Shown here: positions 1 through 6,351 of the stretch, piece after piece
Position numbering within the stretch: the stretch's first letter is position 1
How the letters are laid out: each line of letters begins with the position of its first letter
Assembly: GCA_016744485.1 (NCBI GenBank)
Contig: JADGEG010000115.1
Location: 1-6,492 of the forward strand
Direction of reading: 5' to 3'
Length of the DNA: 6,492 nucleotides
Source: Arcobacter sp.
GTDB lineage: Bacteria; Campylobacterota; Campylobacteria; Campylobacterales; Arcobacteraceae
The notes under the pieces: generated by a model
Seen by the model: only the letters and a program-made list of their open reading frames with translations
Database searches by the model: none
Told to the model about the DNA's origin: nothing
Position numbers and translations under genes: made by a program

Positions 1-2
1 AC

Positions 3-986
3 AGTAATGTAATCAAGGCTAGTACAAATAATGAATCATTAAATAATTTAAAAGATGTAATTAATGAAATGCTTGAAAGTTTAAATAAAAATATTTATAA
101 TATTTTAGCTGTTCTTTCTGATTATTCATCTAATAATTATGTTCCTAGAGTTAATGTCGATAATGTTAAAGGTGAAATCTTAGAGCTTTGTAATAATACG
201 AATGTTGTGGGAAATACGATTAGTAATCTTTTGAAAAATAGTAAGAATAATGGTATTAATTTAGAGAAAAGTGCTGTATCTTTATTGGATAATGTAGATA
301 GTTTAAATAAAGGTTCAAACGAAACAGCAGCTTCTTTAGAAGAAACAGCCGCAGCCTTAGAAGAAATAACATCTACAATTATAAATAATACCTCTAGTAT
401 AGAAACTATGACCAAACTTTCAAATAAAGTTGTTGAGTCTGTAAATAAAGGTGAAAAACTTGCAAAAGATACAGCTGTATCAATGGATTCTTTAAATGAA
501 CAAGTTGTGTCTATAAATGAATCTATAGGTATAATTGATCAAATTGCATTTCAAACAAATATACTTTCTTTAAATGCAGCAGTTGAGGCGGCAACTGCTG
601 GTGAAGCTGGAAAAGGTTTTGCTGTTGTTGCTCAAGAAGTTAGAAACTTAGCATCAAGAAGTTCTGAAGCTGCAAAAGAAATTAAAGAATTAGTAGAAAA
701 TGCGACATTAAAGGCAAGTCATAGTAAAGATATAGCAAATAATATGATTAATGGATATGCTCAATTAAATACAAATATTCAAGAAACAATTAATAATATA
801 AAAGATGTTGCTATTGCTTCAAAAGAACAAAGAGAAGGAATTGAACAAATTAATGATACAGTTAGTAAACTAGATCAACAAACTCAAAATAATGCATCAA
901 TAGCTAATGAAACACAAGAAATTGCAAAAACAACCAATTCAATAGCTTCTCAAATGGTAGAAGAAGTTGATAAAAATAGTTTTTAA
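3..986 (+). CDS. Methyl-accepting chemotaxis protein, C-terminal part (5' end outside window)
   Basis: This is the cytoplasmic signalling half of a chemoreceptor, which forms a long coiled-coil hairpin that controls the kinase CheA through CheW. The frame is open from base 3, so the ATG at 69 is internal and the true start lies left of the window; 327 residues are visible. The conserved hairpin tip lies at about 530-665 and includes QTNILSLNAAVEAATAGEAG followed by GKGFAVVAQEVRNLA. A methylation-type helix with paired glutamates (ASLEETAAALEEIT) is at about 325-370, and its partner helix follows the tip, rich in Q, N, T and E. The protein ends VEEVDKNSF, with no clear CheR/CheB-binding pentapeptide. 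Sensor domain, membrane segments and any HAMP domain are not visible, so the ligand cannot be inferred. The tip wording resembles Arcobacter receptors from memory. Family assignment is secure. Confidence 0.95.
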   Translation, partial: SNVIKASTNNESLNNLKDVINEMLESLNKNIYNILAVLSDYSSNNYVPRVNVDNVKGEILELCNNTNVVGNTISNLLKNSKNNGINLEKSAVSLLDNVDSLNKGSNETAASLEETAAALEEITSTIINNTSSIETMTKLSNKVVESVNKGEKLAKDTAVSMDSLNEQVVSINESIGIIDQIAFQTNILSLNAAVEAATAGEAGKGFAVVAQEVRNLASRSSEAAKEIKELVENATLKASHSKDIANNMINGYAQLNTNIQETINNIKDVAIASKEQREGIEQINDTVSKLDQQTQNNASIANETQEIAKTTNSIASQMVEEVDKNSF

Positions 987-997
987 ACTATGCATTA

Positions 998-1690
998 ATG
1001 AAAACTATAGGATTGTTAGGTGGTATGTCTTGGGAAAGTACACTACTTTATTATAAAGAAATAAATCAAGCTATAAATAAAGAGTTGTCTTTTTTGCATA
1101 GTGCAAAAATAGTTTTATATAGTGTTGATTTTGAAGAAATAGAATTATTACAAAAAACTAATAAATGGAATGAAGCGGCTAATATTTTAAGTTTGGCTGC
1201 TTTGAATATTGAAAAAGCTGGTGCTAATTTTTTACTAATATGCACAAATACTATGCATAAAGTTTATCCTTTAATTCAATCAAATATTAATATCCCTATA
1301 ATTCATATAGCAGATGCTACAGCAAATGTTTTACAAAATGATAATATATCCAAAATCGGACTTTTAGGAACATCATTTACTATGAAAGAAGATTTTTATA
1401 AAAAAAGACTTTTAGATAAATATAATATTGAAGTGCTTATTCCAAATGATGAAGACATTAATATCATTCATAAAATAATTTATGAAGAATTATGCTTAGG
1501 TATTATTAAAACTACTTCAAGAAATAAATTTTTAAAAATTATAGATAAACTAGCTAAAGCTGGAGCCAAAGCTATTATTCTTGGGTGTACAGAAATTTGT
1601 ACTTTAGTTAAAGATGAAGATACAAATATTAAATTATATGACACAACAAAAATACATGCACTTGAAGCAGTAAAAATGTCTTTAAAATAA
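998..1690 (+). CDS. Aspartate/glutamate racemase family protein, YgeA-like amino-acid racemase
   Basis: This is a cofactor-independent amino-acid racemase of the Asp/Glu/hydantoin racemase superfamily, expected in the cytosol, where two cysteines abstract and donate the alpha proton. Both are present: C82 in ICTNTMHK and C197 in LGCTEI. The N-terminus MKTIGLLGGMSWEST, the segments HIADAT and LLGTSFTM, and the 230-residue length closely match my memory of E. coli YgeA, a broad-spectrum racemase favouring residues such as homoserine, rather than the cell-wall glutamate racemase MurI. The actual substrate cannot be read from sequence. The start is the ATG 11 bases after the chemoreceptor stop; no convincing Shine-Dalgarno precedes it, so translation may be coupled to the upstream gene. 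The gene appears intact, with base composition like its neighbours. Family confidence is high and substrate confidence low. Confidence 0.9.
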   Translation: MKTIGLLGGMSWESTLLYYKEINQAINKELSFLHSAKIVLYSVDFEEIELLQKTNKWNEAANILSLAALNIEKAGANFLLICTNTMHKVYPLIQSNINIPIIHIADATANVLQNDNISKIGLLGTSFTMKEDFYKKRLLDKYNIEVLIPNDEDINIIHKIIYEELCLGIIKTTSRNKFLKIIDKLAKAGAKAIILGCTEICTLVKDEDTNIKLYDTTKIHALEAVKMSLK

Positions 1691-1839
1691 AATTATAATA
1701 TTATTAAAAAATTTCTTAAAAATATCAGCTGATTTAGGAAGTTTAGAAGGACAAGAAGCTTATGATAAATATAAACATTGTGTTAGATGAAACTTAAGTT
1801 AAAAAAGTTATATTTATTAAGTGTTTCAACAAATACTAA
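1686..1839 (+). pseudogene. Possible gene relicts in the racemase-DUF711 gap
   Basis: Two short coding-like scraps overlap here and neither is an intact gene. In one frame, open without a start codon from 1686 to the stop at 1788-1790, the translation ends ISADLGSLEGQEAYDKYK, then HCVR; this looks more protein-like than random AT-rich DNA. In another frame an ATG at 1762, after an AGGA-containing purine stretch, gives MININIVLDET, a stop at 1795-1797, then VKKVIFIKCFNKY to a stop at 1837. The pattern NIVLDE...VKKV vaguely recalls the N-terminus of VapB-type antitoxins. I do not recognise a specific parent gene, and chance reading frames remain a realistic explanation. Confidence 0.22.
1820..1837. 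other. Small hairpin in convergent intergenic gap
   Basis: AGTGTTT and AAATACT can pair over seven positions (one G-U) around a CAAC loop. It lies between two convergent genes, where a bidirectional terminator would be expected, but the stem is AT-rich and no uridine run directly follows on either strand. A terminator role is therefore doubtful. Confidence 0.2.
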
Positions 1840-1855
1840 CTAAAATATATAAAAT

Positions 1856-1870
1856 AAAAAAGACTTCTTT
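1856..1870 (-). terminator. Weak terminator-like hairpin after the DUF711 gene
   Basis: Read on the minus strand, AAAG-AAGT-CTTT forms a four-base-pair stem with a tetraloop and runs directly into TTT, starting about ten bases after the DUF711 stop codon. Position and T-run fit an intrinsic terminator, but the stem is very short. The call rests mainly on location. Confidence 0.22.
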
Positions 1871-1879
1871 ATAATTTAC

Positions 1880-3109
1880 TTAAGGTACTGCTAAAATTTT
1901 ACAATTACATAAGTCATCACTTTCATACTTAGTCATTTGTCCTGCTTTTAAGTTTGGATAAGGAAATAATCTAACACTTAGTGGTTTATCTAATCTAAAT
2001 GCAAGTGTGCCTGTTTCTCTCATTAAAGATGATATTTTTTTCACACTTGTATTTCCTGCAATTGGAACAGTATCAAGACCTATTCCACAAACAGCTGAAT
2101 TATTTAATAATGTTCTAATATCATATTTATTGTGACTTGCATCTTTTGCTAAACCTTTATCCTCAATTACAGCCAACATAAGACCAGAAAAACCAACTAA
2201 TGGAATATCTTTTATACTTTTAAATACTTTTGTTAATAAAGATGATACTTCAAGACTTCCTGAATTACCAAAATGTTTAACACCTAAGAGTTTATATACT
2301 TTTACCATAGATGAACAATCTTTTGATGGAGCTGCTGAAGAGTCTAAACCTACAAATTTAAAATCTTTATTTTTAAAAGTATCTAGTATTTTTCTTATTA
2401 TATCAACATGATATTGTAAAGCTTCACTCATATTTATAGAAGCATGTTTAAAAAATTTATTATGTTTAGAAGAAGAATATTTAAAGTCTAAATTTTGTAA
2501 AACATTAACCAGTAAATCAGGTGTTTCAAGACCAAGTACATACGAATTTGATGATTTTGCATTAAAAAAAGATGCTGGAAAATAAGGAATAAATTCTTTA
2601 CAATTAAAATTCACAGTAAAGTTAAAATTTCCTTCACCTCTTGGTGTTATTTTAGATATTTTTTTTACACACTTTGCACAATGTTTGATTAGATTATTGT
2701 CCAAAATACCAAAGTTATCTAAAGGAACATTTACACAAGCATTACATAAATCCCCATAATGTAGTATGAGTTCTGGCAAAAGAGATATCTCATCATATGT
2801 TTTTGCTTCACCTATTGCAAATCTTATTCTTAAATTATCAAAAGAAATTGAATCTATTATATTTTTAATAAACTCTAAGTCTTGTTTTGCTTCATCTATA
2901 GAGTTAGTATTTAAGTACTCTCCAAAAGCATTTGTAACTATTCTAATTGATTGGACTTTATAGTTTTTTTGTTTAAATTTTTTACTTAATTGTTTACAAA
3001 ATTTACAGGCTTTTTGTATCTCTTTTTTCCATGTATCTTTATTTTTTTCTAGCTTTAACAAAGTACTTATTGTTCTTATTTTACATAAATCTTTATTTTT
3101 ATAGTTCAT
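1880..3109 (-). CDS. DUF711 family protein of unknown function, cysteine-rich
   Basis: The C-terminal half carries the family's recognisable blocks: GLDSSAAPSKD (254-264, matching a usual D-SLAPTP block), FGNSGSLEVSSLLT (280-293), GFSGLMLAVIED (306-317), NSAVCGIGLDTVPIAGNTS (337-355) and KPLSVRLFPYPNLKAGQMT (375-393). FIPYFPASFF (173-182) and YVLGLETPDLL (190-200) also fit. At 409 residues it is near the family's usual length. There is no signal peptide or membrane segment, so it should be cytosolic. The biochemical role of DUF711 is not known to me. This member has three CxxC pairs (35/38, 122/125, 144/147) and a CxC near the end (401/403), suggesting metal or redox chemistry. The chosen ATG has an AGAAG purine stretch six bases upstream. 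It is divergent from the helicase gene across a shared promoter region; a functional link is not evident. Confidence 0.85.
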   Translation of the reverse strand: MNYKNKDLCKIRTISTLLKLEKNKDTWKKEIQKACKFCKQLSKKFKQKNYKVQSIRIVTNAFGEYLNTNSIDEAKQDLEFIKNIIDSISFDNLRIRFAIGEAKTYDEISLLPELILHYGDLCNACVNVPLDNFGILDNNLIKHCAKCVKKISKITPRGEGNFNFTVNFNCKEFIPYFPASFFNAKSSNSYVLGLETPDLLVNVLQNLDFKYSSSKHNKFFKHASINMSEALQYHVDIIRKILDTFKNKDFKFVGLDSSAAPSKDCSSMVKVYKLLGVKHFGNSGSLEVSSLLTKVFKSIKDIPLVGFSGLMLAVIEDKGLAKDASHNKYDIRTLLNNSAVCGIGLDTVPIAGNTSVKKISSLMRETGTLAFRLDKPLSVRLFPYPNLKAGQMTKYESDDLCNCKILAVP

Positions 3110-3151
3110 TATTAGCTTCTTTTGTAAATAATATTTTGATTTTATAGAGAC

Positions 3152-3180
3152 ATTATAGCCTTTATATTCCTTTACTAAAA
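3152..3180 (-). promoter_or_regulatory. Putative promoter for the DUF711 gene
   Basis: On the minus strand a perfect TATAAT lies at 3157-3152, with a poor -35-like TTTTAG at 3180-3175 and a 17-base spacer. Transcription would begin near 3145, leaving a leader of about 35 bases before the ATG. Weak -35 boxes are common in Campylobacterota, but AT-rich DNA makes chance -10 matches frequent. Confidence 0.45.
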
Positions 3181-3199
3181 TTAAGAATTTAAATATACT
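3171..3199 (+). promoter_or_regulatory. Putative promoter for the RecQ-PRTase / DprA unit
   Basis: TTTACT at 3171-3176 and TATACT at 3194-3199 are separated by 17 bases and match the sigma-70 consensus in 4/6 and 5/6 positions. Transcription would start near 3206, about 33 bases before the helicase ATG. It lies back to back with, and overlaps, the -35 region of the divergent promoter, so the two may compete or share a regulator. Confidence 0.45.
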
Positions 3200-3201
3200 G
3201 A

Positions 3202-3218
3202 TTATTATTAGATAATAA
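3202..3218. promoter_or_regulatory. Operator-like palindrome at the predicted transcription start
   Basis: TTATTAT-TAG-ATAATAA is a perfect inverted repeat with seven-base arms and a three-base centre. It sits between the predicted -10 box and the ribosome binding site of the helicase gene, a typical repressor position. It consists almost wholly of A and T, so chance occurrence is plausible. Confidence 0.3.
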
Positions 3219-3226
3219 AAGAAATA

Positions 3227-3232
3227 TTAAGG
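3227..3232 (+). promoter_or_regulatory. Ribosome binding site of the helicase gene
   Basis: TTAAGG stands six bases before the ATG at 3239, a good spacing for a Shine-Dalgarno sequence. It supports this start and hence the 669-residue protein. Confidence 0.6.
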
Positions 3233-3238
3233 TAAAAA

Positions 3239-5248
3239 ATGAATAGACAAGAAGCAGAACTAAAATTAAAACAGATTTTAGGATTTGATAATTTTTTCGA
3301 TGACCAATGGAAAACTATAGATAGAGTACTCCAAAAGAAAAGAGTTTTATTAATTGAAAAAACTGGATTTGGAAAATCTTTAACATTTCAATTTCCAGCT
3401 ACTCAATTTGATGGTTTAACAATAATTTTCTCACCTTTAATTGCTTTAATGCGAGACCAAATAAAGTCACTTAATGAAAAAGGAATTAAAGCTGACCTGA
3501 TAAACAGTCAAGAGACTAATAAAAGAAATGATTTGATTATTCAAAAAGCAATAAACAATGAATTAAAGATTTTATATATAACACCAGAAAGATTAACAAG
3601 TGCATCATGGCAAGATGCAGTATCTCAAATGAATATTTCTTTTATTGTTATTGATGAAGCTCATTGTATATCAACTTGGGGACATGAATTTAGACCAGAT
3701 TTTAGAAGAATCATAAAGTTAATGCAATTATTACCCTCAAATATACCAGTTTTAGCTACAACAGCAACAGCTACATTAGATGTTGCGGAAGATATAAAAA
3801 AACAGATTGGTAATAATATTGAAATTATTAGAGGCGATTTACTTCGTGAAAATTTAAAACTTAATGTAATACATGTAGAAAATGAAGAAGATAAAATGGC
3901 TTGGATGTTAAGTTATTTAAAAAATGTAAGTGGTAATGGTTTAGTTTATACTGGAACTACTATAAATACAGAAATTTATTCAAAATGGTTAGAATCTCAA
4001 AAGCTTAATACAATTTTTTATCATGGTAAAATGGACGGAAATATAAAGAAAGATATAGAAAAGGAATGGATGAATGATAAATATAAAGCAGTGATAGCTA
4101 CAAATGCTTTAGGTATGGGTATTGATAAATCAAATATACGATTTATAATTCACACTCAAATAACACAATCATTAATACACTATTATCAAGAAATTGGAAG
4201 AGCGGGAAGAGATGGAAAAACTGCTGAAATATTTTTATTATTTAATCTAAAAGATACAGCTTTACCTCTTAGCTTTATAAATGGAGCTAGACCTTCAGTT
4301 GAAAAATATGGAAAAGTTATAAGTGCATTGAAAGAAGAGCCATTAGGTGAGAAAAATCTAATGAAAGCAACAAATTTAAAAGAAACACAAGCTAGAACAA
4401 TAAAAGCAGATTTATTAGACCAAAAAATAATTAGAGAAGTAATGTATGGTAGAAGTAAAAAATATGAATATCAACATAATGCACCAGAACTTGATACAAC
4501 AGTATTTGAAAAGTTGAGAAATCATAGACTAGAAGAATTTAATAAAATGCTTGAATATACAAATACTGATAGTTGTAAAATGCTTTATTTATGTAATTAT
4601 TTGGGAGATACTAACTCAAAGAGTTGTGAAATTTGTGATAGTTGTTTGCATAAGAAAAATCAATTTTCAATGAGTGAAAATGATAAAGAAAAAATCAAAA
4701 AATTTCAAGATAATTTTTTTCCTGTTTTAGAAGTTGAAACAGCTAAAACTAATTTAATAAATGGTGTTGCCTCCTCGTATTATGGTTTTTCAAATGTTGG
4801 AACAATTATTCATAAATGTAAATACCACAATGGTGGTGATTACCCAGTGTTATTATTAAAACAAACTCTTAGAGCCTTTGATAGAACATTTAAATACCAA
4901 AAATTTGATTTAGTTTTATTTATTCCACCAACTAAATCTGGAAAATTAGTAGAAAATTTTGCAAATAAAATAGCTTCTACTTTAAAACTACCCATTTTAC
5001 CATTAGTAAAAACTAGAAATACAAAAGAACAAAAAATATTTCAAATTTCAGCATTAAAGGTTGAAAACATAAAAGATGCTTTTGACATAAATATTGATAT
5101 AATAGACAAATCAATTTTAGTAATAGATGATATATTTGATAGTGGAGCTACTATTAAAGAGATAGGCAAGATGCTTACAACTAAAGGTGCTAAAATTATA
5201 GTACCTTTAGTAATAGCAAAAACTGTAGGAGGCGATATTGCAAACTGA
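3239..5248 (+). CDS. RecQ-family DNA helicase fused to a ComF-like phosphoribosyltransferase
   Basis: This is a superfamily 2 3'-5' DNA helicase joined to a PRPP-binding domain. RecQ motifs in order: motif 0 glutamine (Q23), Walker A TGFGKS (42-47), SPLIALMRDQ (65-74), DEAH (139-142) with the RecQ aromatic loop CISTWGHEFRPDF (143-155), TTATAT (174-179), ATNALGMGID (287-296) and QEIGRAGRDG (317-326). The zinc site C446-x16-C463-xx-C466-xx-C469 has the spacing I recall for E. coli RecQ. Between motif VI and zinc site, residues about 354-412 look like an inserted winged helix. There is no HRDC domain. The C-terminal 170 residues resemble ComF/ComFC, ending with the PRPP loop VIDDIFDSGAT (628-638), preceded by NTKEQ and NIKDAF. 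The PRTase substrate is unknown. The stop overlaps dprA-like translation by 11 bases, indicating an operon. I infer a role in DNA processing. Helicase call is secure; PRTase nearly so. Confidence 0.93.
   Translation: MNRQEAELKLKQILGFDNFFDDQWKTIDRVLQKKRVLLIEKTGFGKSLTFQFPATQFDGLTIIFSPLIALMRDQIKSLNEKGIKADLINSQETNKRNDLIIQKAINNELKILYITPERLTSASWQDAVSQMNISFIVIDEAHCISTWGHEFRPDFRRIIKLMQLLPSNIPVLATTATATLDVAEDIKKQIGNNIEIIRGDLLRENLKLNVIHVENEEDKMAWMLSYLKNVSGNGLVYTGTTINTEIYSKWLESQKLNTIFYHGKMDGNIKKDIEKEWMNDKYKAVIATNALGMGIDKSNIRFIIHTQITQSLIHYYQEIGRAGRDGKTAEIFLLFNLKDTALPLSFINGARPSVEKYGKVISALKEEPLGEKNLMKATNLKETQARTIKADLLDQKIIREVMYGRSKKYEYQHNAPELDTTVFEKLRNHRLEEFNKMLEYTNTDSCKMLYLCNYLGDTNSKSCEICDSCLHKKNQFSMSENDKEKIKKFQDNFFPVLEVETAKTNLINGVASSYYGFSNVGTIIHKCKYHNGGDYPVLLLKQTLRAFDRTFKYQKFDLVLFIPPTKSGKLVENFANKIASTLKLPILPLVKTRNTKEQKIFQISALKVENIKDAFDINIDIIDKSILVIDDIFDSGATIKEIGKMLTTKGAKIIVPLVIAKTVGGDIAN
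5226..5232 (+). promoter_or_regulatory. Strong Shine-Dalgarno setting a TTG start for the DprA-like gene
   Basis: TAGGAGG, with a perfect AGGAGG core, lies inside the last codons of the helicase-PRTase gene, five bases before the TTG at 5238. It decides that start: the next in-frame ATG is 78 codons later and would remove the N-terminal domain. The arrangement implies translational coupling. Confidence 0.8.
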
Positions 5249-6341
5249 TTTAGTTTACTGGATACTATTTGCACATCTTCCAAGATGGACAACATTAAAA
5301 ACAAATAAATTAATTGTTAGAATTATACATAATCAAAAAATTACATTTGAAGAATTTTTTAATTTATCTCATAATGAATGGTTTGAAACATTTAAACTTG
5401 AAGATAAAGAGATAAATGATTTAGAACAAGCAAGAAAAGAATTACCTAATTATTCTTTTTTACTTGAAGATATGCTTAGTCAAGGATATGAACTAATACC
5501 ATTTAATTCAAGTGATTATCCAAAAACTTTAAAAGATAATTTAAAATTAAAATTTGCTCCACCACTTATTTATATAAAAGGAAATAAAAGCCTTTTAAAT
5601 GATGATACTATTGCAATCGTTGGTTCAAGAAAAGCAGGTGAAATATCACTAGAATTTACAAAAAATATTGCAATAAATGCTACTAAAGAATATAAATGTG
5701 TTGTAAGTGGTGGTGCAAAAGGTGTTGACCAAACAGCACTAGATGAGAGTATTAAAGCAAATGGGCATAGTATATTAGTTTTACCACAAGGAATTTTAAC
5801 TTTCTCAAGTGGTATGAAAAAATATTATAAGCATATTATAGAAGGTAACCTATTAATAATAAGTACTTTTTTTCCAAAAGCTGGATGGAGTACAGGTCTT
5901 GCAATGGGAAGAAACAAATACATTTATGGATTAGCAAAAGATATATATGTATCTGAATCTGATAGTAAAGGTGGAACTTGGTCAGGTGTATTAGAGGGAT
6001 TAAAAGCAGAAAGAATAATATACATTAGAAATCCAGATGATAATGAAAAAAATGCTAATGATATACTAATATTAAAAGGTGGAAAAGCTGTTGATATAAA
6101 TGGTAATTCAATCCAATTATATAAAAGCAATGAAATACCACTTGATGAAAAAATTAAAAATGCTGTTAAAGGTGTATCATTAACAGCTAAACAAATTAAA
6201 GAAAAAATAAGCTGTGAAATGGATACAAGAAAATTCTCATTATATTTAAGTGGATTATCTTTTATAAAAAAAGGTAACTCTAATGTCTTTATCTATAAAA
6301 ATGAAAGTACAAAACTGAGCTTATTTGATACTAAGCAATAA
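5238..6341 (+). CDS. Divergent DprA/SMF-family DNA-processing protein
   Basis: DprA proteins bind single-stranded DNA and load RecA during transformation; this member keeps the Rossmann-like SMF core but looks specialised. The N-terminal ~85 residues are helical, like the DprA leader. Then NSSDYPKTLK (90-99) and PPLIYIKGN (108-116) lead into the core: AIVGSR (126-131), VVSGGAKGVDQTAL (155-168), ILVLPQGI (179-186), RNKYIYGLA (225-233) and GGTWSG (245-250). Housekeeping DprA usually has SGLA-GID-AH, RNRIISGLS and SGSL-TA at these places, and a YP-x-x-N that I do not see. Residues ~302-354 resemble a winged helix (LTAKQIKEKI), and the tail carries KLSLF (359-363), a possible beta-clamp-binding motif. 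Length is 367 residues. The TTG start is supported by AGGAGG. It overlaps the helicase-PRTase gene, so the two products probably act together. A paralogue of competence DprA rather than DprA itself is likely. Confidence 0.88.
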   Translation: MQTDLVYWILFAHLPRWTTLKTNKLIVRIIHNQKITFEEFFNLSHNEWFETFKLEDKEINDLEQARKELPNYSFLLEDMLSQGYELIPFNSSDYPKTLKDNLKLKFAPPLIYIKGNKSLLNDDTIAIVGSRKAGEISLEFTKNIAINATKEYKCVVSGGAKGVDQTALDESIKANGHSILVLPQGILTFSSGMKKYYKHIIEGNLLIISTFFPKAGWSTGLAMGRNKYIYGLAKDIYVSESDSKGGTWSGVLEGLKAERIIYIRNPDDNEKNANDILILKGGKAVDINGNSIQLYKSNEIPLDEKIKNAVKGVSLTAKQIKEKISCEMDTRKFSLYLSGLSFIKKGNSNVFIYKNESTKLSLFDTKQ

Positions 6342-6351
6342 GCAAGTCACC

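Noticed and set aside
69..71. ATG at 69 as the start of the chemoreceptor gene
   Set aside because: The same frame is open back to base 3 with receptor-like sequence, and no ribosome binding site precedes this ATG; the true start is outside the window.
137..415. Minus-strand open frame opposite the chemoreceptor
   Set aside because: It is a shadow of the receptor coding sequence, with no own ribosome binding site and no recognisable protein features.
1793..1821. CTTAA...TTAAG inverted repeat as a terminator
   Set aside because: The stem is five to six A/T-rich pairs around a long loop with no T-run; such repeats are expected by chance here.
2766..2963. Plus-strand open frame inside the DUF711 gene
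   Set aside because: It lies wholly antisense to a well-supported gene and resembles no protein family.
4736..5245. A frameshift or separate comF gene joined by sequencing error to the helicase
   Set aside because: The frame is continuous from the zinc cysteines through the PRTase with no internal ribosome binding site and start pair, so a genuine fusion is the simpler reading.
5041..5304. Minus-strand open frame across the helicase/DprA junction
   Set aside because: It is antisense to the conserved PRPP loop and DprA start; its hydrophobic look is a by-product of the sense codons.
5924..6130. Minus-strand open frame opposite the DprA-like gene
   Set aside because: It is a shadow frame with no start signal or family resemblance.
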